Assembly (NCBI RefSeq): GCF_016793595.1
Contig: NZ_JAEULY010000014.1
Coordinates: 84,033-148,032, forward strand
Reading direction: 5' to 3'
DNA: 64,000 nt
From: Phreatobacter sp.
GTDB taxonomy: Bacteria > Pseudomonadota > Alphaproteobacteria > Rhizobiales > Phreatobacteraceae
Positions 33,269 to 42,591 of this stretch are shown one piece after another (within the stretch, counting starts at the first letter, position 1; each line of letters opens with the position of its first letter). The notes beneath the pieces are model-generated. The model was not told the DNA's origin and did no database searches. It was given only the letters and a program-made list of their open reading frames with translations. The position numbers and the translations under genes are program-made.

Positions 33269-33898
33269 ATGGCCGGTACCGGTTCAAGCGGTGCGACGAT
33301 CCCTGTTTTCGACATCGGACAGGTGCTGCTGCGCTGGGAGCCGAGAGCCGCGCTCGCCCGGATCACCGGCTCGGAGGCCGGGGCTGACGCGTTTATGCAG
33401 GAGGTCGATTTTGCGTCCTGGCACGGACGGCAGGATGCCGGCCGTCTCGTGGCTGAAGCCGTGGCCGAGCACAGTGCGCGTTTTCCACACTACGCCGAGG
33501 TCTTCGCGGCCTTCTACGACCGCTGGCTGGATGCCGTGCCGGGCGAGGTCCCGGGCACGCGCGTCATCTTCGAGGCGTTGCGCGCGCGGGGGCCGGTTTA
33601 CGGCATTTCGAACTTCTCCCGAGAGCTGTTCGACCGCACCGTGCCGGCCCATCCGTTTCTCGGCGAGTTCACCGGGCTGGTTCTTTCGGCCGATGTCGGC
33701 ATCAACAAGCCGGATCCACGCATCTATCGCATTCTATGCGAGCGACATGGTCTCGATCCGCGAACGTGCGTGTTCATCGACGACAGCGCGAGGAATGTCG
33801 AGGCTGCGCGCGCCGCGGGCATGCGCGGCATCGTCTTCACGGATGCTGGCGCGCTTTCTTCGGAGCTCGCCGCGATGGGGTTTGCGACGACGGTCTGA
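33269..33898 (+). CDS. HAD superfamily hydrolase (subfamily IA, YihX-like)
   Basis: 209 aa. Motif I is VFDIGQVLLRW (nucleophilic Asp; the second acidic residue of DxD is Gly, as in YihX-type members), motif II SNFS, motif III the lysine in INKPDPRIY, motif IV VFIDDSARNVEAA. It is predicted to hydrolyse small phosphate esters or haloacids. The last 62 bp overlap the 3' end of the convergent histidine kinase gene. Confidence 0.9.
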   Translation: MAGTGSSGATIPVFDIGQVLLRWEPRAALARITGSEAGADAFMQEVDFASWHGRQDAGRLVAEAVAEHSARFPHYAEVFAAFYDRWLDAVPGEVPGTRVIFEALRARGPVYGISNFSRELFDRTVPAHPFLGEFTGLVLSADVGINKPDPRIYRILCERHGLDPRTCVFIDDSARNVEAARAAGMRGIVFTDAGALSSELAAMGFATTV

Positions 33899-35924
33899 CA
33901 TGGGCGGCGATCGCCTCGGACAGGCGATCCCGGTCCAGCGGCTTGGTCAGGAACGCATCCATGCCCGCGGCGATGGCCGCGGCGCGATCCTCGGCGAAGG
34001 CATTGGCGGTCAGCGCCACGATGGGCACCCGGCGGCCTGCCCCTTCCCTGGCGCGGATCATGGTGGCCGCCGACAGCCCGTCGCATTCGGGCATCTGCAT
34101 GTCCATCAGGACGAGATCGACTGCGAGGGCGGGATCGAGCGCCATGTCCACTGCGGCGCGGCCGTCGCGCGCCCAGTGCGGCGTGTGCCCGAGCTTCTCG
34201 AGCAGACGGCGAACGAGGAGCGCGTTGACGTCGTTGTCCTCGGCAACAAGCACCGACAGCCGCTGGAGCGGCGCCTCAGCCGCCGTCGCCGGCACCAGCG
34301 TCGGCGCGTCGACCAGGCCATCGGCCGTTGAAGCCGCATTGTCGATCGGCTGGAGCTGCATCAGCAGCGACGTTTCGCGGACCGGGGAGACCAGCCAGCC
34401 GCCGACGCCTCGTGCGCGCCAGCGCGTGAAATCGCCCCGCGCCGCCGGCGTCACCAGCAGGATGGTCCGGCCCGAGCGCTCGCCCAGCACGGTCATGGCG
34501 CCGCCCAGCGCATCATCGCCCATGCGAGCGTCCAGAATGGTGGCGTCGAAATGGCTATCGGCGGCGATATCCGCGACCGAGGCTGCTTGCGTGACGGTAG
34601 CCCCGCGCGCCTTCAGCCGCCGCGCGAGAATACCGGCCTCGATCGCGGCGCGCGACAGGATCATGACGGCAAGGCCGTCGAGGCGCTCGGGCCGCTCCAC
34701 CGGACCGGCGGCGACCAGGGGCAGGCGCACCCGAAAGGTGGCGCCGTGGCCTGGCTCCGACTGTAGCGTCAGTCCGCCGCCCATGCGCTGGACGATGCGG
34801 CGCGAGATGGCGAGGCCGAGACCCGTGCCGGCATGGCGGCGCGAGAAGGTGGTTTCGCCCTGCTCGAATTCGGCGAAGATGCGTTCCGCGTCGCCCCTGG
34901 CGATGCCCGGCCCGGTGTCGCGCACCTCGATGACCAGCTGCGCCTCGTCGCGGTCGACGGTGATGGCGACACCGCCGGCTTCGGTGAATTTGACGGCATT
35001 ACCGGCGAGATTCATCAGCACCTGGCGCAGCCGGGTCGCGTCGCCAAGCAGGCGTGCAGGCAAGGTGGGATCGACCGCGACGGCGAGGTCCAGCCCTTTC
35101 GCGTGCGCGCGCGTCGCCAGCAGCTCGGCGACACCCTCGACGAGGGGGAGAAGGTCGAAGGGGGCGGCCGTGAGGTCGAGGCGTCCGGCTTCGATCTTCG
35201 AGAAATCGAGGATTTCATCGATCAGCGACAGCAACGTGGCGCCGGACGATCTGACGACCTCGGCATAGTTGCGCTGTTCGGGAGTGAGCGGCGTGTCGAT
35301 GAGCAGGTCGGCCATGCCCATAATGCCGTTCAGGGGCGTGCGGATCTCGTGGCTGACTGTGGTGAGGAAGCGAGACTTGGCCTCGTTCGCCGTCTGCGCG
35401 CGGGCGCGCGAGTGCGCCAGCGCCAGTTCCGCCGCCTTGCGCTCGGTGATGTCGCGGCCGACGGACTGAAGCTGTGCGGCGCCCTGGCCGTCGCGCACCG
35501 GATGATGGCGCCAGGCGATCCAGCGCTCGCCGTCCGGCGTCTTGATCCGCTCGTCGATGCTCTGCGAGCCGTCGCTTTCGCGCCGGCTGGCGCCCCGCTC
35601 CAGCACATTCGGCTCGACGGCACGGCCGACCAGCGCATCGGGCGACTCGCCGAGGAGCGCGCTATAGGCGCGGTTGGCGAAGGTGACCGCGCCGGCGTGG
35701 TCGCGGCGGACGATCAGATCGCCCTGCGCATCGACGAGGCCGCGATGAAGCTCCTCGCTCTCGGCGAGCTCGAACACACGGTCCGTCAGCGTCTCGATGG
35801 TTTCCTCAAGCGCTGCGACCTTGCGCGCGAGCGCGCGCCGCGCATGAACGAGATGCACGACGCCAGCCAGACCGGCGACGCCGAGCGCCGCCGCGCCGCC
35901 AGCGATCAGGGCGATTGCATCCAC
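33837..35924 (-). CDS. Hybrid sensor histidine kinase with pseudo-receiver and receiver
   Basis: 695 aa. One N-terminal membrane helix (residues 1-22) is followed by a coiled segment, a PAS domain (about 60-180), HisKA (phospho-acceptor in TVSHEIRTPLNGIMGMADLL), HATPase (NLAGNAVKFTEAGG, RDTGPGI, GTGLGLAISRRI), a degenerate receiver that lacks the acidic pair and lysine, then a canonical receiver (VLVAEDNDVN, phospho-acceptor in LVLMDMQMPECDG). GTG 35924 was chosen because GGGGAG lies 7 bases upstream; TTG 35945 is also open. It probably signals through a separate phosphotransfer protein. It overlaps the HAD gene by 62 bp. Confidence 0.92.
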   Translation of the reverse strand: MDAIALIAGGAAALGVAGLAGVVHLVHARRALARKVAALEETIETLTDRVFELAESEELHRGLVDAQGDLIVRRDHAGAVTFANRAYSALLGESPDALVGRAVEPNVLERGASRRESDGSQSIDERIKTPDGERWIAWRHHPVRDGQGAAQLQSVGRDITERKAAELALAHSRARAQTANEAKSRFLTTVSHEIRTPLNGIMGMADLLIDTPLTPEQRNYAEVVRSSGATLLSLIDEILDFSKIEAGRLDLTAAPFDLLPLVEGVAELLATRAHAKGLDLAVAVDPTLPARLLGDATRLRQVLMNLAGNAVKFTEAGGVAITVDRDEAQLVIEVRDTGPGIARGDAERIFAEFEQGETTFSRRHAGTGLGLAISRRIVQRMGGGLTLQSEPGHGATFRVRLPLVAAGPVERPERLDGLAVMILSRAAIEAGILARRLKARGATVTQAASVADIAADSHFDATILDARMGDDALGGAMTVLGERSGRTILLVTPAARGDFTRWRARGVGGWLVSPVRETSLLMQLQPIDNAASTADGLVDAPTLVPATAAEAPLQRLSVLVAEDNDVNALLVRRLLEKLGHTPHWARDGRAAVDMALDPALAVDLVLMDMQMPECDGLSAATMIRAREGAGRRVPIVALTANAFAEDRAAAIAAGMDAFLTKPLDRDRLSEAIAAHVRPSSQTPSRRAPKKARQHP

Positions 35925-36161
35925 GACCGATCTCCCCGCGACCAAACCCGGCGATGACCCTAGGCAATCGCGGTTGATGCGGGGTTACCGGCGTCGTCAC
36001 GCGGTTTCCGCTACGGCCTCGGCATCGCCCGCCGCGGCCGACTTCGCCGAGCCTGCGGGCGAGAGGCCGTCTCGCGGACGCGATTGTGGAGTCGCTCCCG
36101 GCGAACCCGACTCCCGACGCATCGAAGCGTGCTGAATCACGCGGAGGTCAGGCTGCCGGCC

Positions 36162-37694
36162 TCACGCGGCAGCGCGGACCCGCTCTCCGGCGGCGCGGTA
36201 GGTCAGCGCCTCCGCCAGGTGATTGCGGCCGATCATGTCCTCCTCCGCGAGATCGGCGATCGTTCGCGCCACCTTGAGAACGCGATGATAGGCCCTGGCC
36301 GAGAGGCGCATCGCGTCAGCGGCGTTGCGCAGCAGGGCGAGCCCCGCTGCGTCCGGCCGGGCAACTTCGTCGATCACCGAAGGCGGCGCGTGGGCATTGA
36401 GTCGGACGCCGGCATGGGCCGCATAGCGCGCTGCCTGCCGGGCGCGCGCGACCGCGACCCGTGCCGCGACAGCGGCGCTGGCCTCGGCCGGCGCCGGCAG
36501 GATCAGATCGGCGGCCGAGACGGCCGGCACCTCGATCAGCAGATCCATGCGATCGAGCAGCGGCCCCGAGAGCTTCGCCTGGTAGTCGGCCATGCAGCGA
36601 TCGTTGGGCATGCGCTTGCACGCAAATCCCGGCTCGGTGGCGTGTCCGCATCGGCAAGGGTTCATGGCCGCAACAAGCTGGAATCGCGCCGGAAAGGCCA
36701 CCCGCTGATTGGCGCGGGCGATGACAGCCTCGCCCGTTTCGATCGGCTGGCGAAGTCCGTCGAGGACATGCGGCTGGAACTCGGGCAGCTCGTCCAGGAA
36801 CAGGACGCCGTGATGCGCCAGCGACACCTCGCCCGGGCGCACGCGCAGGCCGCCGCCGATGAGCGCCGCCATCGAGGCGGAGTGGTGGGGATTGCGGAAC
36901 GGCCGGCGGGCGGTGAGCCGGCCGCCGTCCAACTCGCCCGCCACCGAATGAACCATCGATACTTCGAGCAGTTCGGCCGGCGTCAGCGGCGGCAGGATCG
37001 ACGGCATGCGGCTCGCCAGCATCGACTTGCCGGATCCGGGAGGGCCGCTCATCAACAGGGCGTGCCCGCCGGCCGCGGCAATCTCGATAGCGCGTTTGGC
37101 GCTCTCCTGGCCCTTGATGTCATGGAGATCGGCGAGGCTCGGCTCGACCGCCCGGATGCCCGGAACCGGCCGGGACAGAACCTGCGCGCCGCGGAAATGA
37201 TTGACGAGCTGGAGGAGGTTGTCGGCCGCCAGCACCTCGACGTCGTCGCCCGCCCATGCCGCTTCCGGACCGCAGGCGGCCGGGCAGATGACGCCGAGGC
37301 CCATGGCGTTCGCCGCCATGGCCGCCGGCAGGACACCTGCGACAGCCGTGATGCGGCCATCGAGCGCCAGTTCGCCGAGGACCATGAAGCCGCCGAGCGC
37401 GTCGGCCGGGATCGCTCCGATCGCAGCCATGAGGCCGAGTGCGATGGGCAGGTCGAAATGCGAACCTTCTTTCGGCAGGTCGGCCGGCGCGAGATTGACC
37501 GTGATGCGCCGGCCCGGCAGTGCCAGCCCCGACGCCACCAACGCCGAACGCACCCGCTCCCGGGCCTCGCTGACGGCCTTGTCTGGAAGGCCGACGATAT
37601 TGAACACCACCTGACCGGAGAGGACGTGGACCTGCACGTCCACCAGTTTGGCCTCAATCCCCTCGAACGCGACCGTCGCGACCCGCTGAACCAT
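36162..37694 (-). CDS. comM: ComM/YifB family Mg-chelatase-like AAA+ ATPase
   Basis: 510 aa. An N-terminal Lon-protease-like fold (VGLPDKAVSEARERVRSAL) precedes the AAA+ domain with Walker A GPPGSGKSMLASR and Walker B GVLFLDELPEF, a cysteine cluster (CRCGHATEPGFACKR) and a C-terminal Mg-chelatase domain. ComM is a branch-migration helicase acting in natural transformation. The start at 37694 has GGGGGTGGG upstream. It is the left border of the CRISPR-Cas insertion. In related genomes it usually follows gshB directly (from memory). Confidence 0.95.
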   Translation of the reverse strand: MVQRVATVAFEGIEAKLVDVQVHVLSGQVVFNIVGLPDKAVSEARERVRSALVASGLALPGRRITVNLAPADLPKEGSHFDLPIALGLMAAIGAIPADALGGFMVLGELALDGRITAVAGVLPAAMAANAMGLGVICPAACGPEAAWAGDDVEVLAADNLLQLVNHFRGAQVLSRPVPGIRAVEPSLADLHDIKGQESAKRAIEIAAAGGHALLMSGPPGSGKSMLASRMPSILPPLTPAELLEVSMVHSVAGELDGGRLTARRPFRNPHHSASMAALIGGGLRVRPGEVSLAHHGVLFLDELPEFQPHVLDGLRQPIETGEAVIARANQRVAFPARFQLVAAMNPCRCGHATEPGFACKRMPNDRCMADYQAKLSGPLLDRMDLLIEVPAVSAADLILPAPAEASAAVAARVAVARARQAARYAAHAGVRLNAHAPPSVIDEVARPDAAGLALLRNAADAMRLSARAYHRVLKVARTIADLAEEDMIGRNHLAEALTYRAAGERVRAAA

Positions 37695-37804
37695 GGCCCA
37701 CCCCCGACAGCCATCCATGCACGAGTGTTGCATCGGAACAATACGGGAACATCCGTATCCTTGGTCTGGGATCCAAGGGTGTGCGTCGCGGCCGTGCAGG
37801 GGGC

Positions 37805-37906
37805 AGCTGCTGGCAAGCGCGGTCTGCGAAGCGCTAAAATTTCCGCCTCGCGCTCAAGGACATTGTGGAGGTTGCCGCTGGACCGCGATCTCTGAAGCGC
37901 TAATCT
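37805..37906 (+). CRISPR. One-spacer type II-C CRISPR array
   Basis: Two repeats lie exactly 66 bp apart, that is 36-bp repeat plus 30-bp spacer. Repeat 2 (37871-37906) is the complete one: it starts GTTGCCGCTGGACCGCG and ends GAAGCGCTAATCT. Repeat 1 (37805-37840) keeps only the 3' half (GCGAAGCGCTAAAAT) and has lost the tracrRNA-pairing core. The spacer is 37841-37870. Read on the plus strand, the spacer is followed by the intact repeat, which is the order needed for a type II crRNA. Repeat 1 ends in TAAAAT, a -10-like hexamer; a start about 7 bp later would leave a 24-nt guide, as in Neisseria II-C systems. No further repeats are seen up to 37980 or back to comM. Confidence 0.8.
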
Positions 37907-37979
37907 CCAACCCTGCCTATCCTCTTGAACAACAAGGTGGATTGGTGGGGTTGGGGTGGCGAAATCCGTCCGGCGGGCA

Positions 37980-38318
37980 TCAGAATAATGCCAGCTGGTC
38001 GGGATTTTTGCGCGACCGTCGCCGCCGCTGGCCGGAGAAGCGGACGATATTCTCGTACTGCCGATCCGTGAAAGTGAGCACATGGACATCGCCGCGGTCG
38101 GGCAGGTGCGCCTCGATCCGGCGCATATGGGCCTCGAACTGTTCCTTGCCGTTGCAGAAGCGCGCATAGACCGAAAACTGGCTCTTCTCGAAACCTTCGT
38201 CCAGCAGATACTCGCGGAACTTTGTCGCCGCGCGCATCTCGGCCTTGCTGGTTACCGGCAGGTCGAACATGACGAAGATCCACATGAGCCGGTAGCCGCT
38301 GAGCTGTGTTGCGGTCAT
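37980..38318 (-). CDS. cas2: CRISPR-associated endonuclease Cas2
   Basis: 112 aa. Ferredoxin-like fold with the conserved first-strand Asp in WIFVMFDLPV, then KFREYLLDEGFEKSQFSVYAR, and a C-terminal NPDQLALF tail that is typical of type II Cas2. It forms the Cas1-Cas2 integrase core that inserts new spacers. It overlaps the cas1 stop by 4 bp. It is the last gene of the cas operon and lies 74 bp from the array. Confidence 0.95.
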   Translation of the reverse strand: MTATQLSGYRLMWIFVMFDLPVTSKAEMRAATKFREYLLDEGFEKSQFSVYARFCNGKEQFEAHMRRIEAHLPDRGDVHVLTFTDRQYENIVRFSGQRRRRSRKNPDQLALF

Positions 38319-39259
38319 GGCGCGGGAAGCGCCGGCATTTGCGGAGGTGCGGCGAGACTGGCGAGCTCGATGGCGGTCGGCGGCACCGGCACGGCCAGTC
38401 CCGTGGCGTCGCCGGTTTCGAAGCAGCGCACGAGCGATTGAGCCAGCCGCTGGGCGGCGACCGTCACGGTCGTGACGCCGTCAGGGCTGGGCAGATCGAG
38501 AGCGATGAGGCCGGCAAAGGCGCGTTTGGCATCGGAATCGACATCCATCCGCCCCTCGGCCGCAAGACGCAGCGCGAGAGCATCGACCAGAGGCCGGAAC
38601 GGTTCGATCAAGTCATCGGCCAGAGCGAAGGCGTTGCCGCGATTGGCATGGTGGATGCCGACGGACGGATGCAGACCGGCGGCCACGACCGAACGCGCGA
38701 CCAGCGCGCGCAGAACGGTGTAGCCGTAGTTGAGCAGGCCATTGATGCCGGGCGCCGTGCGGTCGCGGCGGAACTCGGCACCCATCAGAAGCGGCCAATA
38801 GCGTCGGGCCGCTTGTGCCTCGATGTTGTCGGGGTCGCCGGAGCGCACCTTGCGCGCCAGCATGTCGAGGGCGGCACGCTCGCGGCCGTGCGCCTCCAGA
38901 ATGGCCGCCTGCCAGCGGATCTTGCCGATGACGGTCGATCGCCAGAGCTGCTTGGTCAGCGGCCGCGCAGCCTCCCACTGCGCCCGCATCCGCGCGTTCT
39001 GTGCGTGGTGCCCGTCAAGCGGGAGGCAGACCGCGACGGGGGCGTGGTTCGATCCGCAAAGCACCATCGGTGCGCCACGCTCCGACAGGGCCACCACGAG
39101 ATTGGTGCTCCAGGTGATGCCGTGGGCGTGGACGATGACCGCCGCCACGTCGTCCAGCGGTACGCGGCCGACCTCCAACCGGTCCTCGCTGACGACGAGA
39201 AAGCCGCGATGGGCGGAGAGATGGCGGCCGTCGGTGGCGATATCGACGACCCTCTCCAT
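38315..39259 (-). CDS. cas1: CRISPR-associated integrase Cas1 (type II)
   Basis: 314 aa. N-terminal beta-sandwich, then the helical catalytic domain with the metal ligands E147 (DNIEAQAARRYW), H203/H204 (GIHHANRGNAFALADD) and E219 (DDLIEPFRP). The active site thus appears intact and spacer acquisition is possible in principle. It starts 2 bp after the cas9 stop and overlaps cas2 by 4 bp. No csn2 or cas4 is present, which places the locus in subtype II-C. Confidence 0.96.
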   Translation of the reverse strand: MERVVDIATDGRHLSAHRGFLVVSEDRLEVGRVPLDDVAAVIVHAHGITWSTNLVVALSERGAPMVLCGSNHAPVAVCLPLDGHHAQNARMRAQWEAARPLTKQLWRSTVIGKIRWQAAILEAHGRERAALDMLARKVRSGDPDNIEAQAARRYWPLLMGAEFRRDRTAPGINGLLNYGYTVLRALVARSVVAAGLHPSVGIHHANRGNAFALADDLIEPFRPLVDALALRLAAEGRMDVDSDAKRAFAGLIALDLPSPDGVTTVTVAAQRLAQSLVRCFETGDATGLAVPVPPTAIELASLAAPPQMPALPAP

Positions 39260-39261
39260 GG

Positions 39262-42200
39262 TCAGGCCTTGCCCGGGCGCGGTTTTCGGGCGGGAAAGCC
39301 AGGGTCCTGCACGCGGCCGAGCTGGTCGATGCGGACCTGCCGGGCCCTCCAGCGTTGCAGCGACGTCGGCGAGCCGTAAATGTAGCGGAACGGGTCCTCC
39401 TTGTCGGCGTCGCGCGCCTTCAGGCTGCCTGCCTCCTGCGGCGGCGCGAGAACGATCGAGCCGCCGGAGAACTTCACCACGCGGACCAGCTCCCGTTCGC
39501 CTTCGCGCTCGATCGCGATCACGTCATTCTGCTGCAGCGACAGCACCTTGCGTGCCGTTGGATTCGCCGCCCGGATCGGCGAGGTCCAACCCGGCTGGTG
39601 CGCCTCGAACATCGACACGACCTCGTCCTTCCACTTGCCGGTCTTCAACTCCCAGACGTCGAAGCGGTAGTTGGAATCACCCTTGTAGCCCTTGTAGGGG
39701 CGGCCGCCCCGGTCGCTGATCTTGATAACCGTCAGCGGCTCGATCACGCGGACACGGCGAAGGCCCGGATAGGAGCGGGGGCCGAGCTCGGCGTGGCCGA
39801 AGCGGCGGATCGCCTCCTCGAAGGCGGGCCCGTCCTTGCCCTTCGTCCAGGCCTTGAGCTTCTCCCTGAGGTCGGGGTCGCGGATGGCCTCGAGATCGGC
39901 CGGCTTCTTCAGCGACGCGATGGGCTTGCGGGTCACCACGATATCGAGACCCCGCGCGTCCTTCTCGCCGGTCAGGCCGTAGGCCGTGTCGTTGTGCAGG
40001 CGGCCGGCGGTGGCGTCGCGCCCCCTCTTCAAGCCGGCTTTGGAGGCGGTTCCGTGGTCGGGCCGGTGGCTGACGACGATGCTCCGCACGACGCGCCCGA
40101 CCTCGTCCGAGAATCCTTCCCAGGGCTCCGGCAGGTCAGCGGTGATGCGGTGGGCTTCCTCGTGGCCATGGCGGCCCGCCTCGCGGGCGATGCGGTTCAG
40201 CATGCCGCGGTCGGTCACTGCGACCACGATGGCGTCGATGGCGTGGTGGCGATGGTCCCGGCGGTTCTTGGGCTGATTGGCCCCCGCGAGATTGTGGTCG
40301 GGAAGGTGATGGTTGAGCGACCAGTTGCGCCGCAGCATCTCGGTCAGCCGCCCCGGCGAGACCCAGACATGGCCGGTGCCCTCGCCCTTGTGCGGATAGA
40401 GCGCGGAGAGATATTCGCGCGCCAGCCGCGAGAGATGCTGGGTGTCGACGAGATGGCGGGCGAGGAAGCCGCCCTGCGCATCGAAGCGCGTCATCGCATC
40501 AGGCTCGAAGCGCCAGCGTTTTTCGCGTGGCAGCCGGGCGGCGCGGGCGGCGATGGCGTCCCATGCGGCATCCGCGCCGAAATGGGCGCGCAAATCCGCG
40601 GCGGCTTCGACGGGAGAGCGCTTGCGCTTGATGCGGTTCGCTTCCTTCAGGCAGAGTAGGCGGTTGCCGCCGGAATCATCCAGCGTCGCGCTGAAGGGCA
40701 GGATGTGGTCGATCTCGGCCGCGCCGTTGAACAGCATGTCGATGGAAATCTGCCGTCCGGTATAGACGCAGCGCCGATCCAGCACGTTGTCGCGGTTCAG
40801 CTCTTCCCAGAGCTTCAGCAGGGCGCGGTTACCGCCCTTGTCCGCCTGATTGATCTCGGCGAGCTTCTTCGAGCGCTGCTCGGCCGCTTCGCGGTTCTGG
40901 CGGTTGCGCGTGTTGAGCTCGCGCTTGCGTTCGTCATCCAGCTTGAGTTCGCGAGCAAGTTCCAGCGCGATCTCCTCCGGCGGCCCGTAGCGGCGGATCA
41001 GATAGTTGACGACATGGCGCAACTGATTGAGCCCGATATGGACGGTCGGATTGGTCAGCCGCCCGATGCGCAGGGCGTCATCCTGCTCCGCTGGATCGGC
41101 GGTGCCCGGCATGATGTGCCGCTCCAGCACCGCGCCGTAGTAGGGCAGGGCGGGCCGGCCCTGCTTGTCGGTCCAGACCTGTCCATCGCGGAAATCGGAA
41201 TGATGGCCAAGCCCGGCCTTCTCCACCGCCTCGCTGTAGACGATCACCTCGTCCTCCAGCGCCTTGATCAAACCCGTCGTCGCGGTCAGGCCGAAGCGGC
41301 CGAAGCCCTCCGGCAGGCGCGCACCGGTCACGGCTTCTGCCTGCGCCGGCGACAGGGCATGCCGCTCGCGCAGCCAGCCGCGAAAGGCTTCCACTTCGGT
41401 ATCGCTTTCAAGCGCCTCGAGACGCGAGACGACCTCCCACTGCGCCTCCCAGGGCATGGAGAGCCAGCCCTTGCCGAAGCGCGTCTTGTGCGTCATCTCG
41501 GCGGCGATCTCATCGCCCTTCATGTCCTTGCGGTTCTCGCTCTCCTTGTTGAACCGCGCATCGGGATCGAGCTTCAGCGCCTTGCGCAGGCTCGCATAGG
41601 AGACGGTCTTCTTGTCCCGCAGCTTCGACAGCAGGGCATCCCGTTCGGGCTTTTCCAGCTTCGTTGCCTCAGCGCCCGGCCGGACGATACGGAGCGCGTT
41701 GACCTCTTCCAGCAGGCGCCGCCTCTGGAACCGCGGATGAATCTTCGGCAGGCGCTCCTCGCCGGTGCCAAATGTGCAGAGGCCGATCTTCGGTGCCTTC
41801 AGAGGGCGCTGGTAGAAGATGACCTCGTAGAAGCGCTTGTGCGCTTCGTTGGTCAGCACATCCGGGTGGTGTGGCGCCTGCGCCAGCCAGATCGCCTCGA
41901 ACTCCTCCTCGAGGATCGCGCGGTTGGGGTAGAAGTCGTAGGTGTCGACCGGCTTGCCGCCTTCATCGGGGACAAGCGAAAGAACGCGCGTGCGGACGTG
42001 CGGGATGGCGCTCTGGCTCTTGGCCTCGACGCGGCGCTGGTGAAGGAATTCGCCGAAGGTACGGGCGTCCTTCTCGCCCATCTGATCGCGCAGACGGTGA
42101 ACGCCGATCGTGATCTTGCCGCTGTCGTCGTCCTGCTTCTTGCCCCGATCAGCCTTGCGGTTCGACTTGAAGCCGCGCCGCTGGTTGAGATGGAACAGCG

Positions 42201-42564
42201 CGCGGCCGAGATGGGCGAGCGGCAGCTTCTCGTCCAACGCTTTCGCGCGTAGCTCGTAGGGGTCAAGGGAGGCCAGCGCCTTGCGTGCCGCCTCCTCGGC
42301 GGGAAACAGGCCCGCCAGCGTCAGGTGCTTGATCAATGCCGCCTGCCGCTGCCTGGATCGGTCATTGCGACGACGCATGGCGCGGGCATCGCGCCGGTCG
42401 CCGGCTAGCGAAGCGCCCGATTGCGGGTCACGGCCGTCGGAGAAGATGCGCGAGCCGGCGGCGATGATGCTCCTGGGGGCCCAAGCCTCGTCTTTCCTTT
42501 CCAACTCGATCGCTGCCCAACCGATCGAATTGGTCCCAACGTCAGCCCCGAAACGCCATGCCAT
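39262..42564 (-). CDS. cas9: CRISPR-associated endonuclease Cas9 (type II-C)
   Basis: 1100 aa, compact as in subtype II-C. RuvC-I is FGADVGTNSIGWA with D8; the arginine-rich bridge helix is RDARAMRRRNDRSRQR; RuvC-II has E535 in EEIALELAREL; HNH has D619-H620 in AEIDHILPFS followed by GGNRLLCLKEANRIK; RuvC-III has H774 and D777 in HRHHAIDAIVVA. Every nuclease residue is present, so it should be a double-strand cutter guided by crRNA:tracrRNA. The C-terminal 250 residues would recognise the PAM, which cannot be read from sequence. ATG 42564 is preferred over GTG 42573, because the GGGGTGGG site then has normal spacing. Confidence 0.97.
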   Translation of the reverse strand: MAWRFGADVGTNSIGWAAIELERKDEAWAPRSIIAAGSRIFSDGRDPQSGASLAGDRRDARAMRRRNDRSRQRQAALIKHLTLAGLFPAEEAARKALASLDPYELRAKALDEKLPLAHLGRALFHLNQRRGFKSNRKADRGKKQDDDSGKITIGVHRLRDQMGEKDARTFGEFLHQRRVEAKSQSAIPHVRTRVLSLVPDEGGKPVDTYDFYPNRAILEEEFEAIWLAQAPHHPDVLTNEAHKRFYEVIFYQRPLKAPKIGLCTFGTGEERLPKIHPRFQRRRLLEEVNALRIVRPGAEATKLEKPERDALLSKLRDKKTVSYASLRKALKLDPDARFNKESENRKDMKGDEIAAEMTHKTRFGKGWLSMPWEAQWEVVSRLEALESDTEVEAFRGWLRERHALSPAQAEAVTGARLPEGFGRFGLTATTGLIKALEDEVIVYSEAVEKAGLGHHSDFRDGQVWTDKQGRPALPYYGAVLERHIMPGTADPAEQDDALRIGRLTNPTVHIGLNQLRHVVNYLIRRYGPPEEIALELARELKLDDERKRELNTRNRQNREAAEQRSKKLAEINQADKGGNRALLKLWEELNRDNVLDRRCVYTGRQISIDMLFNGAAEIDHILPFSATLDDSGGNRLLCLKEANRIKRKRSPVEAAADLRAHFGADAAWDAIAARAARLPREKRWRFEPDAMTRFDAQGGFLARHLVDTQHLSRLAREYLSALYPHKGEGTGHVWVSPGRLTEMLRRNWSLNHHLPDHNLAGANQPKNRRDHRHHAIDAIVVAVTDRGMLNRIAREAGRHGHEEAHRITADLPEPWEGFSDEVGRVVRSIVVSHRPDHGTASKAGLKRGRDATAGRLHNDTAYGLTGEKDARGLDIVVTRKPIASLKKPADLEAIRDPDLREKLKAWTKGKDGPAFEEAIRRFGHAELGPRSYPGLRRVRVIEPLTVIKISDRGGRPYKGYKGDSNYRFDVWELKTGKWKDEVVSMFEAHQPGWTSPIRAANPTARKVLSLQQNDVIAIEREGERELVRVVKFSGGSIVLAPPQEAGSLKARDADKEDPFRYIYGSPTSLQRWRARQVRIDQLGRVQDPGFPARKPRPGKA

Positions 42565-42591
42565 TTTGTGCACCCACCCCAGCGTTATGCT

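Noticed and set aside
36083..36091. 9-bp match of the spacer 3' end (ATTGTGGAG) downstream of comM
   Set aside because: Nine bases are expected by chance in 64 kb, so it is no evidence of self-targeting.
37739..37804. Further CRISPR repeat upstream of repeat 1
   Set aside because: Nothing at the 66-bp step resembles the repeat; GGTCTG at 37763 is out of register.
39355..42252. Two long plus-strand frames across cas9
   Set aside because: Mirror frames of cas9 codons; no recognisable domain.
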